NCBI GenBank assembly: GCA_036251875.1
Contig: CP133960.1
Span: forward strand, 1,904,258 to 1,968,257
From: Orbaceae bacterium lpD02
Lineage (GTDB): Bacteria > Pseudomonadota > Gammaproteobacteria > Enterobacterales > Orbaceae
DNA: 64,000 bases
Direction: 5' to 3'
Both the position numbers and the translations under genes were made by a program. Numbering within the stretch: the stretch's first letter is position 1; each line of letters opens with the position of its first letter. This document shows positions 40,145 through 48,995 of the stretch, one piece after another. The notes under the pieces were generated by a model. That model did no database searches and was not told the DNA's origin. It worked only from the letters and a program-made list of their open reading frames with translations.

Positions 40145-40326
40145 AAGATGTGCTCCATTTGATGATAAATAATGACTTAGTGACTATTTTAACAAAATAG
40201 CAGATTAATATAAACTCGCACTAAAATTCGATTGAACGACGCAACTTAACCGCTCGTTTAGCGCTTTTTAATATATGAGTTTAGGTTATAATTTAGTCCC
40301 AAACAAAAAATAACAAAGAGGTAATG

Positions 40327-41109
40327 ATGTCACAGCTGTCATCTGAAATTTTAACGATAAAAAATGGTATTAATTTCCGTGATCTTGGCGGAATTAAAAC
40401 GCAGGATGGGCGAAAAATTAAACCAAATCGACTATTTCGATCCGGTGATTTTAATCAAATTACCTTAGATGAGCAAAATTTTATTGCTAAAGAATTAGAT
40501 CTAAATATTGTGCTAGATTACCGCGACCATATTGAAACACAAACAAGACCCGATAAATTATGGCACCAAGTACAATATTTTAACATTCCGGCCAATCCAA
40601 TGAGTGATGATGTTACGGCTAATTTAACAAAAGAGTTAGCGAGCACTAACTCGCTAAAAAAAGAGTTTCCTAATGATTTTATGATTAAGCTTTATCAATT
40701 GCTGCCTTTCAATAATGCAGCTTACCAAACCCTAATCAAATTATTATTAAATAGCGATGGCAAATCGATAGTGCAACACTGCGCAATAGGTAAAGATAGA
40801 ACGGGTGTTGGCGTAGCCTTAACACTATTTGCTTTAGGTGTTGACGAACAAACAATTATGGCTGATTATTTATTGTCAGATCAATTACTGACCAGCTTTA
40901 GGGAAAAACAGCTTTCGCACTATCAAACATACTTAACCGCTCAGGAAATAGAGAACCGCAAACAATTTTTTGCGGCTAAACCAACCTACCTACAATCAGC
41001 AATTGATGCGATTAAAAATGAATATAAAACAATTAACAACTGGCTTGAGCATGAGTATCAATTGAATGAGAGTAAACGTCAAACCATTCAAAATTATTAT
41101 CTAACTTGA
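40327..41109 (+). CDS. Tyrosine/serine protein phosphatase-like protein
   Basis: 260 aa from the second of two ATGs, which is 5 nt from GAGG. It begins with the family motif NFRDLGGIKTQDGRKI, then LFRSGDF, a general acid candidate in LDYRDHIE, and the cysteine-based active site HCAIGKDRTG (CX5R). This is the Y_phosphatase3/LipA-like class; members act on phosphotyrosine or phosphoinositides. No kinase or secretion signal is near, so the substrate is unknown. Isolated between pepB and ftnA. Confidence 0.85.
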   Translation: MSQLSSEILTIKNGINFRDLGGIKTQDGRKIKPNRLFRSGDFNQITLDEQNFIAKELDLNIVLDYRDHIETQTRPDKLWHQVQYFNIPANPMSDDVTANLTKELASTNSLKKEFPNDFMIKLYQLLPFNNAAYQTLIKLLLNSDGKSIVQHCAIGKDRTGVGVALTLFALGVDEQTIMADYLLSDQLLTSFREKQLSHYQTYLTAQEIENRKQFFAAKPTYLQSAIDAIKNEYKTINNWLEHEYQLNESKRQTIQNYYLT

Positions 41110-41226
41110 TTCCTGTTAATACGGTTTAGATATATGCTAAACTAAATATGCAAAAACGTGTATTAATGATAGTGAGTACCAATAAATATTACAAAAAGTA
41201 ATTGATAACAATATGGGAGTAATATC

Positions 41227-41742
41227 ATGTTAACAAAAGAAATGGCTACAAAACTCAATAACCAACTTAACCTGGAATTTTATTCATCAAATCTTTATCT
41301 ACAAATGAGTGCTTGGTGTGACGACCAAAACTTTTCAACCTTCGCCCGCTTCCTGCGAGATCATGCTAAAGAGGAATTAGCTCATATGCAGCGGTTATTT
41401 GATTACGTACAAGATTGCGGCTCACTTGCTATTGTTGGAAAAATTGATGCACCAGATACAAAATTCAAATCATTAAATGATGTATTTAAAAAAGCTTACT
41501 CCCACGAAATAAAAATTAGCCAAGCAATTAATGCACTTGTCGATTATGCATTAACCAAAAAAGATTATGCGACATTTCAATTTTTACAATGGTATATTGC
41601 CGAACAACACGAAGAAGAGAAACTATTTAAAACTATCGTAGATAAATTGGAATTGGTCGGAGAGAATAAACGCGATTTATTTTTTATGGATAAGGATTTC
41701 AATCAAGTATTATCTGAATCTGGTCTTACCAATAATATCTAG
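41227..41742 (+). CDS. ftnA: Bacterial ferritin (non-haem)
   Basis: Iron storage and ferroxidase, 171 aa (E. coli FtnA 165). Diiron-site residues sit at expected positions: Glu17, Tyr24, Glu50, His53 (KEELAHMQ), then HEIKISQ and QFLQWYIAEQHEEE for the remaining glutamates. GGGAG lies upstream of the ATG. Single gene ending in a hairpin shared with argP. Confidence 0.97.
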   Translation: MLTKEMATKLNNQLNLEFYSSNLYLQMSAWCDDQNFSTFARFLRDHAKEELAHMQRLFDYVQDCGSLAIVGKIDAPDTKFKSLNDVFKKAYSHEIKISQAINALVDYALTKKDYATFQFLQWYIAEQHEEEKLFKTIVDKLELVGENKRDLFFMDKDFNQVLSESGLTNNI

Positions 41743-41763
41743 TATAAATATTTACATTTTAGT

Positions 41764-41793
41764 ACTAAGGTGTTTTGAACAAATCACCTTAGT
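41764..41793. terminator. Hairpin terminator between ftnA and argP
   Basis: ACTAAGGTG (41764-41772) and CACCTTAGT (41785-41793) form a 9-bp stem, with three further A-T pairs inside. T-rich flanks are moderate on both sides. Confidence 0.6.
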
Positions 41794-41801
41794 GTATAAA
41801 T

Positions 41802-42698
41802 TTAACTATCTTGCCACAAAACATTTTTAGCATAATTAAGCATTGTTTCGGAAATATTTTGCATTACGTTACTTTCTGGAGCAAAACGGTGCCAATAAAG
41901 CATTCGCCGTTGAAATAATCCTTCAGTTAAATTAACTAACTCACCACTTTTAAGCTCTTTTTCAACTTGAAGAATTGGCAACATACAACAAGCTGAACCT
42001 TGTTTTGCCAGCTGAACAAAAGCTTCAGATGAGCTGGTTATATGACAGACAACACTGCCTGGTGCTAAATTAAAATTTTCATTTAAAAACATCTGATGCA
42101 TATCATCTAAATGATCAAAAGCAACAGCAGGGGCTTTCATCAAGGTCGATCGAGTAACGCCGTTTGGGAAATAACGCTTAGCAAAATCAGGGGAAGCAAC
42201 AAAAATATAGTCTAAAGCACCTAACTTATCAGACAAACACCCCGGTAATGGTAGTTCTTGAATACTAATCGCACCAACTACTGTACCTAAGCGCAATAGA
42301 TCTAACGTGTGCTCTTCGTCCTTAACTTGGATATCAAAACGTAAGTTATTTTTATCCAATACGTTTTTCAATGCAGGTAGTAGCCAAGTCGCTAAAGAGT
42401 CGGCATTAACCGCAACCGAAAGAGATAATGGTGTAGTATTAGTATCATTGTAACCAAGCCATTGGTGCTCTAATAGTTCAACTTGATGAAGTAGCCCTAA
42501 TAAGTGCTCACCTTGCTTAGTTGCTTTTGGAGGAATAGTCCGAACCAATAGTTGCTGGCCAAAAAAGCTCTCTAACTGCTTAATTCGCTGTGAGACTGCT
42601 GGTTGTGTAATACATAGCTTATCCGCTGCACGTTCAAATCCGCGCTCTTTTATCACAGCATCTAATGCTTGCAATGCTCTATAATCTGGACGTTTCAT
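41802..42698 (-). CDS. argP: LysR-family regulator ArgP (IciA)
   Basis: 298 aa (E. coli 297). The [25 protein letters not shown] and following [10 protein letters not shown] identify ArgP, which senses lysine/arginine and regulates argO, dapB, lysC-type genes. It was also described as IciA, an in-vitro inhibitor of oriC opening, though that role is disputed. Divergent from rpiA as in E. coli. Confidence 0.95.
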   Translation of the reverse strand: MKRPDYRALQALDAVIKERGFERAADKLCITQPAVSQRIKQLESFFGQQLLVRTIPPKATKQGEHLLGLLHQVELLEHQWLGYNDTNTTPLSLSVAVNADSLATWLLPALKNVLDKNNLRFDIQVKDEEHTLDLLRLGTVVGAISIQELPLPGCLSDKLGALDYIFVASPDFAKRYFPNGVTRSTLMKAPAVAFDHLDDMHQMFLNENFNLAPGSVVCHITSSSEAFVQLAKQGSACCMLPILQVEKELKSGELVNLTEGLFQRRMLYWHRFAPESNVMQNISETMLNYAKNVLWQDS

Positions 42699-42861
42699 GG
42701 TTTTTATAATAATTTATTGTTAATGGTATCGTTAAAATATTAATTAGTTTTATCAAAATCATAATGATTTTTACATTCTAATTGGTTACTATGCCATATC
42801 TAGCAATAGATTGCTTTTAAAATTTTTATTTTTTGTGAAAAATCAATCAAAGGTAACGCTA

Positions 42862-43518
42862 ATGACTCAAAATGAACTCAAAAAAGCAGTAGGTTTTGCC
42901 GCACTTAAATTCGTTAAACCTAATACAATTGTTGGGGTTGGAACTGGTTCTACCGCTGCCTATTTTATTGACGCATTAGCGACGATTAAAAATGATATTA
43001 TTGGTGCAGTTTCAAGCTCTGAAGCCTCAACCGCTAAATTGAAGGCCTATGGGATCCCCGTTTTCGATTCCAATGAAGTTGATAGTTTAGATATTTATGT
43101 TGACGGTGCCGATGAGATTAATCATCAAATGCATATGATAAAAGGTGGCGGTGCGGCCCTCACTCGAGAAAAAATTATTTCTGCAATTAGTAAACAATTT
43201 ATCTGCATTGTTGATGAATCAAAGCTAGTTCATACCTTGGGAAAATTCCCATTACCCATTGAAGTCATTCCTATGGCTCGTTCTTATGTAGCAAGAGAAC
43301 TCTTTAAACTAGGTGGCAAACCTATCTACCGCCAGGGTGTAATAACTGATAACGGTAATGTTATTTTAGACATTCATGATTTTATGATTCCAAATCCAGT
43401 AGAAATGGAAAATAAAATAAATAACATTGCTGGCGTTGTTACCGTTGGGTTATTTGCCCGCCGCGCGGCTAATATAGCACTTGTTGGTACGGCAAATGGC
43501 GTAAAAGAGGTAAATTAA
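42862..43518 (+). CDS. rpiA: Ribose-5-phosphate isomerase A
   Basis: Interconverts ribose-5-P and ribulose-5-P. The start [14 protein letters not shown] at 42862 (AAGGT upstream) gives 218 aa, one fewer than E. coli; the upstream 17 codons are not conserved. Motifs [29 protein letters not shown] and [11 protein letters not shown] form the active site. 44 nt before serA, so probably an rpiA-serA operon. Confidence 0.98.
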   Translation: MTQNELKKAVGFAALKFVKPNTIVGVGTGSTAAYFIDALATIKNDIIGAVSSSEASTAKLKAYGIPVFDSNEVDSLDIYVDGADEINHQMHMIKGGGAALTREKIISAISKQFICIVDESKLVHTLGKFPLPIEVIPMARSYVARELFKLGGKPIYRQGVITDNGNVILDIHDFMIPNPVEMENKINNIAGVVTVGLFARRAANIALVGTANGVKEVN

Positions 43519-43562
43519 ATTTCTAGTAAACTAATTATAAATTAATCTAAAGAGAGGATAAC

Positions 43563-44804
43563 ATGGTTGTTCAAGCACTAACTAAAAATGAAAATAAATT
43601 TTTATTACTTGAAGGTGTTCATCCAAGTGCGATCGAAATTTTAAAATCATCGGGTTATACTAACATTGAGTACCATAAAGGGGCGTTAAGTGAAAACGAA
43701 CTAAAACAAGCAATAAAAGATGCGCGTTTTATTGGTATCCGCTCGAGAACTCAACTCTCTGAAGACATTATTAATTCGGCCCCAAAACTAGCTGCGATAG
43801 GATGCTTTTGTATAGGAACCAACCAAGTAAATTTAGCTGCAGCGGCGACAAAAGGAATTCCTGTTTTTAATGCCCCTTTTTCCAATACTCGCTCGGTTGC
43901 CGAACTGGTTTTAGCTGAGATTATTTTGTTATTTAGACGCATACCTGAAGTTAACGCTCAAGCGCATCTAGGTAAATGGAATAAAATTGCGCTCGGCTCG
44001 CATGAAACAAGGGGAAAACGTTTAGGAATTATTGGTTATGGACATATAGGCAGCCAGCTTAGTGTTCTAGCGGAATCACTCGGTATGAAAATTTATTTCT
44101 ATGACACGGAGACCAAACTTTCATTAGGCAATGCCAAACAGATGCCGACATTACAATCTTTACTTGAAAAATGTGATGTTATTTCACTGCACGTACCAGA
44201 AAATGCAACCACACTAAATATGATAGGTAAAGCTGAGCTAGCAATGATGAAACCGCGCTCTATTTTAATCAATGCATCTCGAGGATCTACCGTTGATCTT
44301 GATGCTTTGGCAGAGGGAATAGAGAACAAACATATTGCTGGAGCGGCAATTGATGTCTTCCCCACTGAGCCAGCAAGTAATAGCGAGCCTTTTTACTCAC
44401 CATTGTGTCAATATGATAATGTTATTATTACACCACACATTGGCGGATCTACAATTGAAGCACAAGAAAATATTGGTATTGAAGTCGCAACAAAACTTGC
44501 CAAATATTCAGATACTGGGTCAACATTAAGTTCAGTAAATTTCCCTGAAGTATCGCTGCCCGTTCCAGCAAAAGGTGTCAGTCGTTTTTTAAATATCCAT
44601 GCAAATCAACCTGGAGTATTAACAGCAATTAATACATTAATTGCGAACCGAGGATTAAACATTGCCGCGCAGTACTTACAAACAAGCTCTCAAGTTGGTT
44701 ATGTTGTTATTGATATTGATAATGTGGACTTTAATAAAGCCGAAGAAGTATTAGTTGAATTAAAAAACGTACCAGGCACGATTAGAGCGAGATTATTATT
44801 TTAA
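43563..44804 (+). CDS. serA: D-3-phosphoglycerate dehydrogenase
   Basis: First step of serine synthesis, 413 aa (E. coli 410). NAD loop LGIIGYGHIGSQL, catalytic Arg in NASRGSTVD, Glu in DVFPTEP, His in PHIGGST. The C-terminal ACT domain has HANQPGVL and NIAAQYLQTS, matching the serine-binding feedback site of E. coli SerA. GAGAGG is just upstream. Serine made here can be degraded by the sdaA product, so opposed control is expected. Confidence 0.97.
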   Translation: MVVQALTKNENKFLLLEGVHPSAIEILKSSGYTNIEYHKGALSENELKQAIKDARFIGIRSRTQLSEDIINSAPKLAAIGCFCIGTNQVNLAAAATKGIPVFNAPFSNTRSVAELVLAEIILLFRRIPEVNAQAHLGKWNKIALGSHETRGKRLGIIGYGHIGSQLSVLAESLGMKIYFYDTETKLSLGNAKQMPTLQSLLEKCDVISLHVPENATTLNMIGKAELAMMKPRSILINASRGSTVDLDALAEGIENKHIAGAAIDVFPTEPASNSEPFYSPLCQYDNVIITPHIGGSTIEAQENIGIEVATKLAKYSDTGSTLSSVNFPEVSLPVPAKGVSRFLNIHANQPGVLTAINTLIANRGLNIAAQYLQTSSQVGYVVIDIDNVDFNKAEEVLVELKNVPGTIRARLLF

Positions 44805-44813
44805 TCTCACAGA

Positions 44814-44834
44814 GAAGGGCAAGATGCCCTTCTA
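44814..44834 (+). terminator. Terminator of rpiA-serA
   Basis: AGAAGGGCA (44814-44822), loop AGA, TGCCCTTCT (44826-44834): a perfect 9-bp stem 9 nt after serA followed by AT-rich sequence with a short U-tract. Confidence 0.7.
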
Positions 44835-44915
44835 TTAAGTTTAAAACCAAACCCAATTATTTTTAACATAATAATAATATTCAAATTTATTTCAAATATG
44901 TGATCTAGGTTTAGA

Positions 44916-44940
44916 TTTTTTTTTTTTTATATTCTATATT
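44916..44940 (+). promoter_or_regulatory. Candidate promoter with 13-T tract, hydroxyacid dehydrogenase/PTS operon
   Basis: Thirteen consecutive Ts (44916-44928) run into two overlapping TATATT -10 candidates (44928-44933 and 44935-44940). The T tract occupies the spacer or -35 region, so its length would affect promoter strength. The LacI-type operator starts 7 bp further on. Confidence 0.4.
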
Positions 44941-44946
44941 GCTTCT

Positions 44947-44960
44947 TGTGACCGGTCACA
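44947..44960. promoter_or_regulatory. LacI/GntR-type operator palindrome
   Basis: TGTGACCGGTCACA is a perfect 14-bp palindrome with a central CG, the form used by LacI-family repressors; E. coli GntR/IdnR sites (TGTTACCGGTAACA) differ by one base per arm. It is not a CRP site because the half-sites are 4, not 6, bp apart. Placed at or just past the predicted transcription start of the PTS operon, where binding would block transcription. The regulator is not in this window. Confidence 0.65.
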
Positions 44961-45034
44961 TTAATAATTAAATCAATAACGTAAGTAATAACGGCTATCT
45001 TTTAGATCTAAACGAGATTAACGGGAGTAAATAG

Positions 45035-45055
45035 ATGAGTTCTGCCGGTAATTGA
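45035..45055 (+). CDS. Six-codon minigene or start-site remnant in the PTS operon leader
   Basis: ATG followed by five sense codons and TGA (Met-Ser-Ser-Ala-Gly-Asn), with a perfect GGGAG 7 nt upstream, about 50 nt before the GTG of the hydroxyacid dehydrogenase. It could be a translated leader peptide or the preserved start of a deleted gene. No attenuator structure is evident. Confidence 0.35.
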   Translation: MSSAGN

Positions 45056-45105
45056 AATTTTTTCTAACCTAGAAGATATATCAGTTTATGTAAATAGGAG
45101 TCTGT

Positions 45106-46083
45106 GTGAAAAATTACAAAATAGCAATCGTAAATTCAAGCAGCTTTGGGAAATATTTTCCTGAACATTTGCAACGATTAGAAGAAATAGGCGAAGTCAA
45201 AACATTCACGTTTGACAATAATATTGATGGCAAAGAATTAGCTCATGCCTTAAAAGGATTTAATATTATTATTGCAAGTGTCAGACCTTTTTTCTATAAA
45301 GACTTTTTTGATAATAAAGATGAGCTACTCCTTATTTCCCGTCATGGTATTGGATACAATAATGTTGATATCGCCGCAGCTAAAAACCATCAGACAATCG
45401 TTAGCATTGTTCCACCGCTAGTTGAACGAGATGCTGTAGCTGAAAACGCAGTCGCAAATTTACTTGCGTTAGTAAGACGAACCACGGAATCACAAGCCGC
45501 CGTGAAAGCCAATCAATGGAGTAAACGGGCAAACTTTTTAGGAATGAATATTACCGGTAAAACAATTGGCGTGATTGGTTGTGGTAATATTGGCAGCCGA
45601 GTAGCCGAAATATTCAAACATGGTTTTAATGCTAGATTATTAGTAACAGATCCTAAAATTGATAAAAACTGGGCACAAAAACATAATATAGAAATCGTAG
45701 AATTAGACTACCTACTAAAACACGCTGATGTTATTTCTTTAAATGCATCGTTAAACGATACAAGCTATAACATCTTAAATGAACGTGAATTCTCATTAAT
45801 GAAAAAAGGTGTTTATATTACCAATACCGCTCGAGCCGAACTAATCAATGAAGCTGCTTTACTACGTGCGTTAGATAAAAATATCGTCGCAGGTCATGCA
45901 ACAGACGTGATGTATATTGAGCCATCATATAATGATCACCCACTAGTTCAACATCCAAAAGTATTAGTTACGCCACACACTTCAGCATATGCAATTGAAT
46001 GTTTACAGGGTATGGGAGAAAAATGTGTTAGCGATGTAGAAAATCTTGTAAAAAACGTTAAACTAGAAAGTGTCGTTTCTTAA
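45106..46083 (+). CDS. D-2-hydroxyacid dehydrogenase family protein
   Basis: NAD-dependent dehydrogenase, 325 aa, GTG start with AGGAG 5 nt upstream. The Rossmann loop is GVIGCGNIGSRVAEIF; catalytic Arg in NTARAELINE, Glu in YIEPSYND and His in TPHTSAY are all present, and there is no ACT domain, so it is not a second SerA. First gene of an operon with a mannose-type PTS. The likely job is oxidation or reduction of a 2-hydroxy/2-keto acid derived from the imported sugar acid; the substrate cannot be named from sequence. Confidence 0.85.
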   Translation: MKNYKIAIVNSSSFGKYFPEHLQRLEEIGEVKTFTFDNNIDGKELAHALKGFNIIIASVRPFFYKDFFDNKDELLLISRHGIGYNNVDIAAAKNHQTIVSIVPPLVERDAVAENAVANLLALVRRTTESQAAVKANQWSKRANFLGMNITGKTIGVIGCGNIGSRVAEIFKHGFNARLLVTDPKIDKNWAQKHNIEIVELDYLLKHADVISLNASLNDTSYNILNEREFSLMKKGVYITNTARAELINEAALLRALDKNIVAGHATDVMYIEPSYNDHPLVQHPKVLVTPHTSAYAIECLQGMGEKCVSDVENLVKNVKLESVVS

Positions 46084-46146
46084 TAAGATTTTCATTTTTT
46101 TAAATTTTTATCAAAATAATTTTTTTATTATGCAAGGAGTTTACAT

Positions 46147-46980
46147 ATGCAAGATATGCATGTAACAGTTCTTCAAGCGAGTATTATTGCTATTTGGGTG
46201 GCGCTAGTTATGTCAAGAGGACTGGGAGGAGCGACATTAACACTACGCTTTTCTCCAATGATGACAGGACTAGTAGTTGGAGTAGTATTTAATGATATCC
46301 CGCACGCAATGGTAACAACTGCCGCAATACAACTTATTTATATGGGGGTGTTTTCTCCGGGAGGACAGATGCCATCAGAACCGGCAATTGCAACGGCGGT
46401 TGCGGTGCCTGTCGCAGTATTAGGTAAAATGGAGCCAACTGCGGCCGTTGCGGTTGCCGTTCCTGTTGGTTTATTAGGCTCATACTTATACCAATTCCGC
46501 TTTTTCCTCAATACGATAATTATGAAGCTAACCGAAAAATATGCAGTGGACGGCAATAGCCACGGATTAACGCTTTCAGTTATTATCTTGCCATTTCTTG
46601 CTGGTGTGATGTTATTTTTCCCATTTATGTTCGCCGCCTTATATTTTGGTGCGCCAGTTATTGCTGATATCATAAAATCCAATGCTGGTGGGCTTGCTTT
46701 CCATATTCTAAATGTTATCGGTGGTGGGCTTGCTGCAGTCGGTATTGCCTTAACGATCTATGTTATTGGTAAACGAAGTTATATTGTGTTCTTTTTACTC
46801 GCTTATTTTGCTGCCGTTGTTACTAAACCATTAAGCATCACTATGGTAACTTATGCAATTCTTGGTGCAATTATTGCATTTATCTTTGTTCTTGCTAAAA
46901 ATGAGGCCGCCGGGGCTATTGCTAAAAATGGCAACACAAACTCAAATAACGCTAGCCAAGCTGATGATGACGATTATTAA
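46147..46980 (+). CDS. PTS mannose/fructose/sorbose family IIC component
   Basis: Membrane channel subunit, 277 aa, with the IIC-Man pattern FSPMMTGLVVGVVFNDIPHAM, repeated Ala/Val-rich helices and GGGLAAVGIALTIYVIG. AAGGAG precedes the ATG by 6 nt. Its acidic tail ends DDDDY, unlike typical IIC tails; a similar SSDDDY closes the IIA protein of this operon. Sugar specificity is unknown. Confidence 0.9.
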   Translation: MQDMHVTVLQASIIAIWVALVMSRGLGGATLTLRFSPMMTGLVVGVVFNDIPHAMVTTAAIQLIYMGVFSPGGQMPSEPAIATAVAVPVAVLGKMEPTAAVAVAVPVGLLGSYLYQFRFFLNTIIMKLTEKYAVDGNSHGLTLSVIILPFLAGVMLFFPFMFAALYFGAPVIADIIKSNAGGLAFHILNVIGGGLAAVGIALTIYVIGKRSYIVFFLLAYFAAVVTKPLSITMVTYAILGAIIAFIFVLAKNEAAGAIAKNGNTNSNNASQADDDDY

Positions 46981-47022
46981 TCATATGCCATTTTGATTAA
47001 TAAAAAATAGAGGTATACGACT

Positions 47023-47910
47023 ATGACAGAAATAATGCAAGAAAGTATTGATTTGAAACCAGAAACTATTACTAAAAAAGATATTACTATCGCTTGGCTA
47101 AGGTGGTATTACGCAAATGAAATTCCACACTCCTTTGACCGCTACCTTGCTTCATCACTACTATGGGGCTTAATGCCAATTTTGAAAAAACTGTATAAGA
47201 ATAAAAGTGACCTTGCTGCTGCTTACCAAAGGCATTTATTGTTTTTTAATACTCAGCTAACGTGGGGAGGCGGGACTATTTCCGGTATTATGGCTTCGCT
47301 TGAATCGATTCGAGCGGATGAAGTTCACCAAAAAAAACCAATTAGTATTGATGATGATCTTATTTATAATACCAAAGCTGGCTTAATGGGGGCTTTAGCG
47401 GGTATTGGCGATGCAATTGACTCGGGTACCGTCCAATATATATTTATTGCCATCGCGTTGCCGTGGGCACAACAAGGGTTAGCAATTGGGGCATTATTCC
47501 CATTTATTGCGTTTGTTTTTTACCAATTATTTGTTGGCTATTACTTTGCACAATTAGGTTTTAGACTTGGTCGAAACGCAGCAACTGAAGTTGTTGGTAA
47601 TAAGATGCAGATGATCATTGAAGGGTTGTCTATTTTGGGTCTATTTATGATGGGTATTTTAGCGGCTAGCTATATAAAAGTCTCATCAATTTTAAAATTT
47701 ACTTTATCTGGAAAAGATTTCGTTGTGCAAGAAGTTTTAGACAAAATTTTACCAGGCGCTTTACCACTTCTTGTTGTAATGGGATTATATTATTATTTCT
47801 CGAAAAAAGGCTTAAAAGTAACACGAGCCTTAATTGGGTTAACCGTAATTCTGGGAGTTTGGGCCACAATTGAATATTTATTAGTAGAATATTTAAAAGT
47901 TATTAGTTAG
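47023..47910 (+). CDS. PTS mannose family IID component
   Basis: Membrane partner of IIC, 295 aa. Family motifs include WLRWYYANEIPHSFDRYLA near the N-terminus, TQLTWGGGTISGIMASLE, GLMGALAGIGDAIDSGT and a conserved GRNAATEVVG. Three to four hydrophobic segments lie in the C-terminal half. 42 nt after IIC with AGAGG upstream. Confidence 0.92.
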   Translation: MTEIMQESIDLKPETITKKDITIAWLRWYYANEIPHSFDRYLASSLLWGLMPILKKLYKNKSDLAAAYQRHLLFFNTQLTWGGGTISGIMASLESIRADEVHQKKPISIDDDLIYNTKAGLMGALAGIGDAIDSGTVQYIFIAIALPWAQQGLAIGALFPFIAFVFYQLFVGYYFAQLGFRLGRNAATEVVGNKMQMIIEGLSILGLFMMGILAASYIKVSSILKFTLSGKDFVVQEVLDKILPGALPLLVVMGLYYYFSKKGLKVTRALIGLTVILGVWATIEYLLVEYLKVIS

Positions 47911-47939
47911 TTTATTTTAAATTATAGGAGTTGTTAATT

Positions 47940-48437
47940 ATGGGAAAAATTGTTTTAGCACGCGTAGATAGTCGCTTAATCCACGGCCAAGTTGCAACTA
48001 ATGTATCAAAATCTGCTGGCGCTAATGCACTTTTTGTAGCAGATGACCATTCTGCTAACGATGAATTTACTAAAAATATTATTTTAGGGGCTGGTTCAAG
48101 AACGGGTCAAAAAATTCGAGTACTAAAAGAAGATGGTGCTGTAAGATATTGGAACGACCGTCAATATGATGATTTCAATGTTATTTTAATTACTAAAAAT
48201 ATTGAAATAATGCACAAAATTATCAAAGCAGGCGTTCCGGTAAAACACCTTAACCTTGGTGGCTTACCGCTAGTTCCTGGCGCTGAAAAAATTATAAATG
48301 AAGTCTCTATTAATAAGGCACAATTAGATTTATTAATTGACTTACAAAATAGTTATCCTGACATGGAAATTTATTTTCAAGCAACACCTTCATTGAAAAA
48401 AGTAATGCTGGAAGAAGCAATCAAAATGTTTAAATAA
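47940..48437 (+). CDS. PTS mannose family IIB component
   Basis: Cytoplasmic phosphocarrier, 165 aa from the ATG at 47940 (AGGAG 9 nt upstream; the frame opens three codons earlier at TTG). The phosphorylated His15 sits in ARVDSRLIHGQVATN. Separate from IIA, as in sorbose- and gfr/dga-type systems, not fused as in E. coli ManX. Confidence 0.94.
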   Translation: MGKIVLARVDSRLIHGQVATNVSKSAGANALFVADDHSANDEFTKNIILGAGSRTGQKIRVLKEDGAVRYWNDRQYDDFNVILITKNIEIMHKIIKAGVPVKHLNLGGLPLVPGAEKIINEVSINKAQLDLLIDLQNSYPDMEIYFQATPSLKKVMLEEAIKMFK

Positions 48438-48452
48438 TAAAGGTTATCGACA

Positions 48453-48896
48453 ATGATTGGTATTTTATTAGTTAGTCATGGAAAAATGGCGGCGGGAATC
48501 AAAGATAGCGCGACAATGATCGTTGGAGAGCAAGCGAATTTTGAAACCTTATCGCTAAACCCAGGACAAGATATTAGCCAGCTTAAAACTGATCTACTTG
48601 CTTGCTCTAAGATGTTAGATTCAGGGCACGGTGTTTTAGTTTTTGTTGATCTCTATGGTGCCTCGCCATACAATGCCTCAATGAGCTGTGTGCAAGACTG
48701 GGATCAGCTAGGTATGAATGTTCGAGTGATAACGGGAATGAGTTTACCAATGGTCATTAATGCTATCTGTAATCGTGATGGATCGATACTGCATGACTTA
48801 ACGCTAGAGTGTATTGCTGCTGGTCGTGAAAACATCCAAGACGCAATCGAGAGCCTTGCAAACTCATCAACAGCAAGTAGCGACGATGATTATTAA
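48453..48896 (+). CDS. PTS mannose family IIA component
   Basis: 147 aa. The phospho-accepting His9 is in GILLVSHGKMAAGI, and VFVDLYGASPYNASM is the EIIA-Man active-site strand. Accepts phosphate from HPr, whose gene is not in the window. 15 nt after IIB. The acidic C-terminus ends SSDDDY. Confidence 0.93.
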   Translation: MIGILLVSHGKMAAGIKDSATMIVGEQANFETLSLNPGQDISQLKTDLLACSKMLDSGHGVLVFVDLYGASPYNASMSCVQDWDQLGMNVRVITGMSLPMVINAICNRDGSILHDLTLECIAAGRENIQDAIESLANSSTASSDDDY

Positions 48897-48995
48897 CGAA
48901 CATCACGTATACTCATAATATTAAGTGGGTAGCATCTTATTGTAACTAGATAGGCTATCCGCTTAACCACATTAATTAACTTGACTTTATATATA

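Noticed and set aside
41801-42810. Direct role of ArgP (IciA) at the putative origin
   Set aside because: The gene is 20 kb away and its oriC-inhibitor role is disputed; position gives no support.
44890-44915. Possible CRP site around TGTGATCTAGG upstream of the PTS operon
   Set aside because: Only the left half-site fits; the right half is TTTAG.
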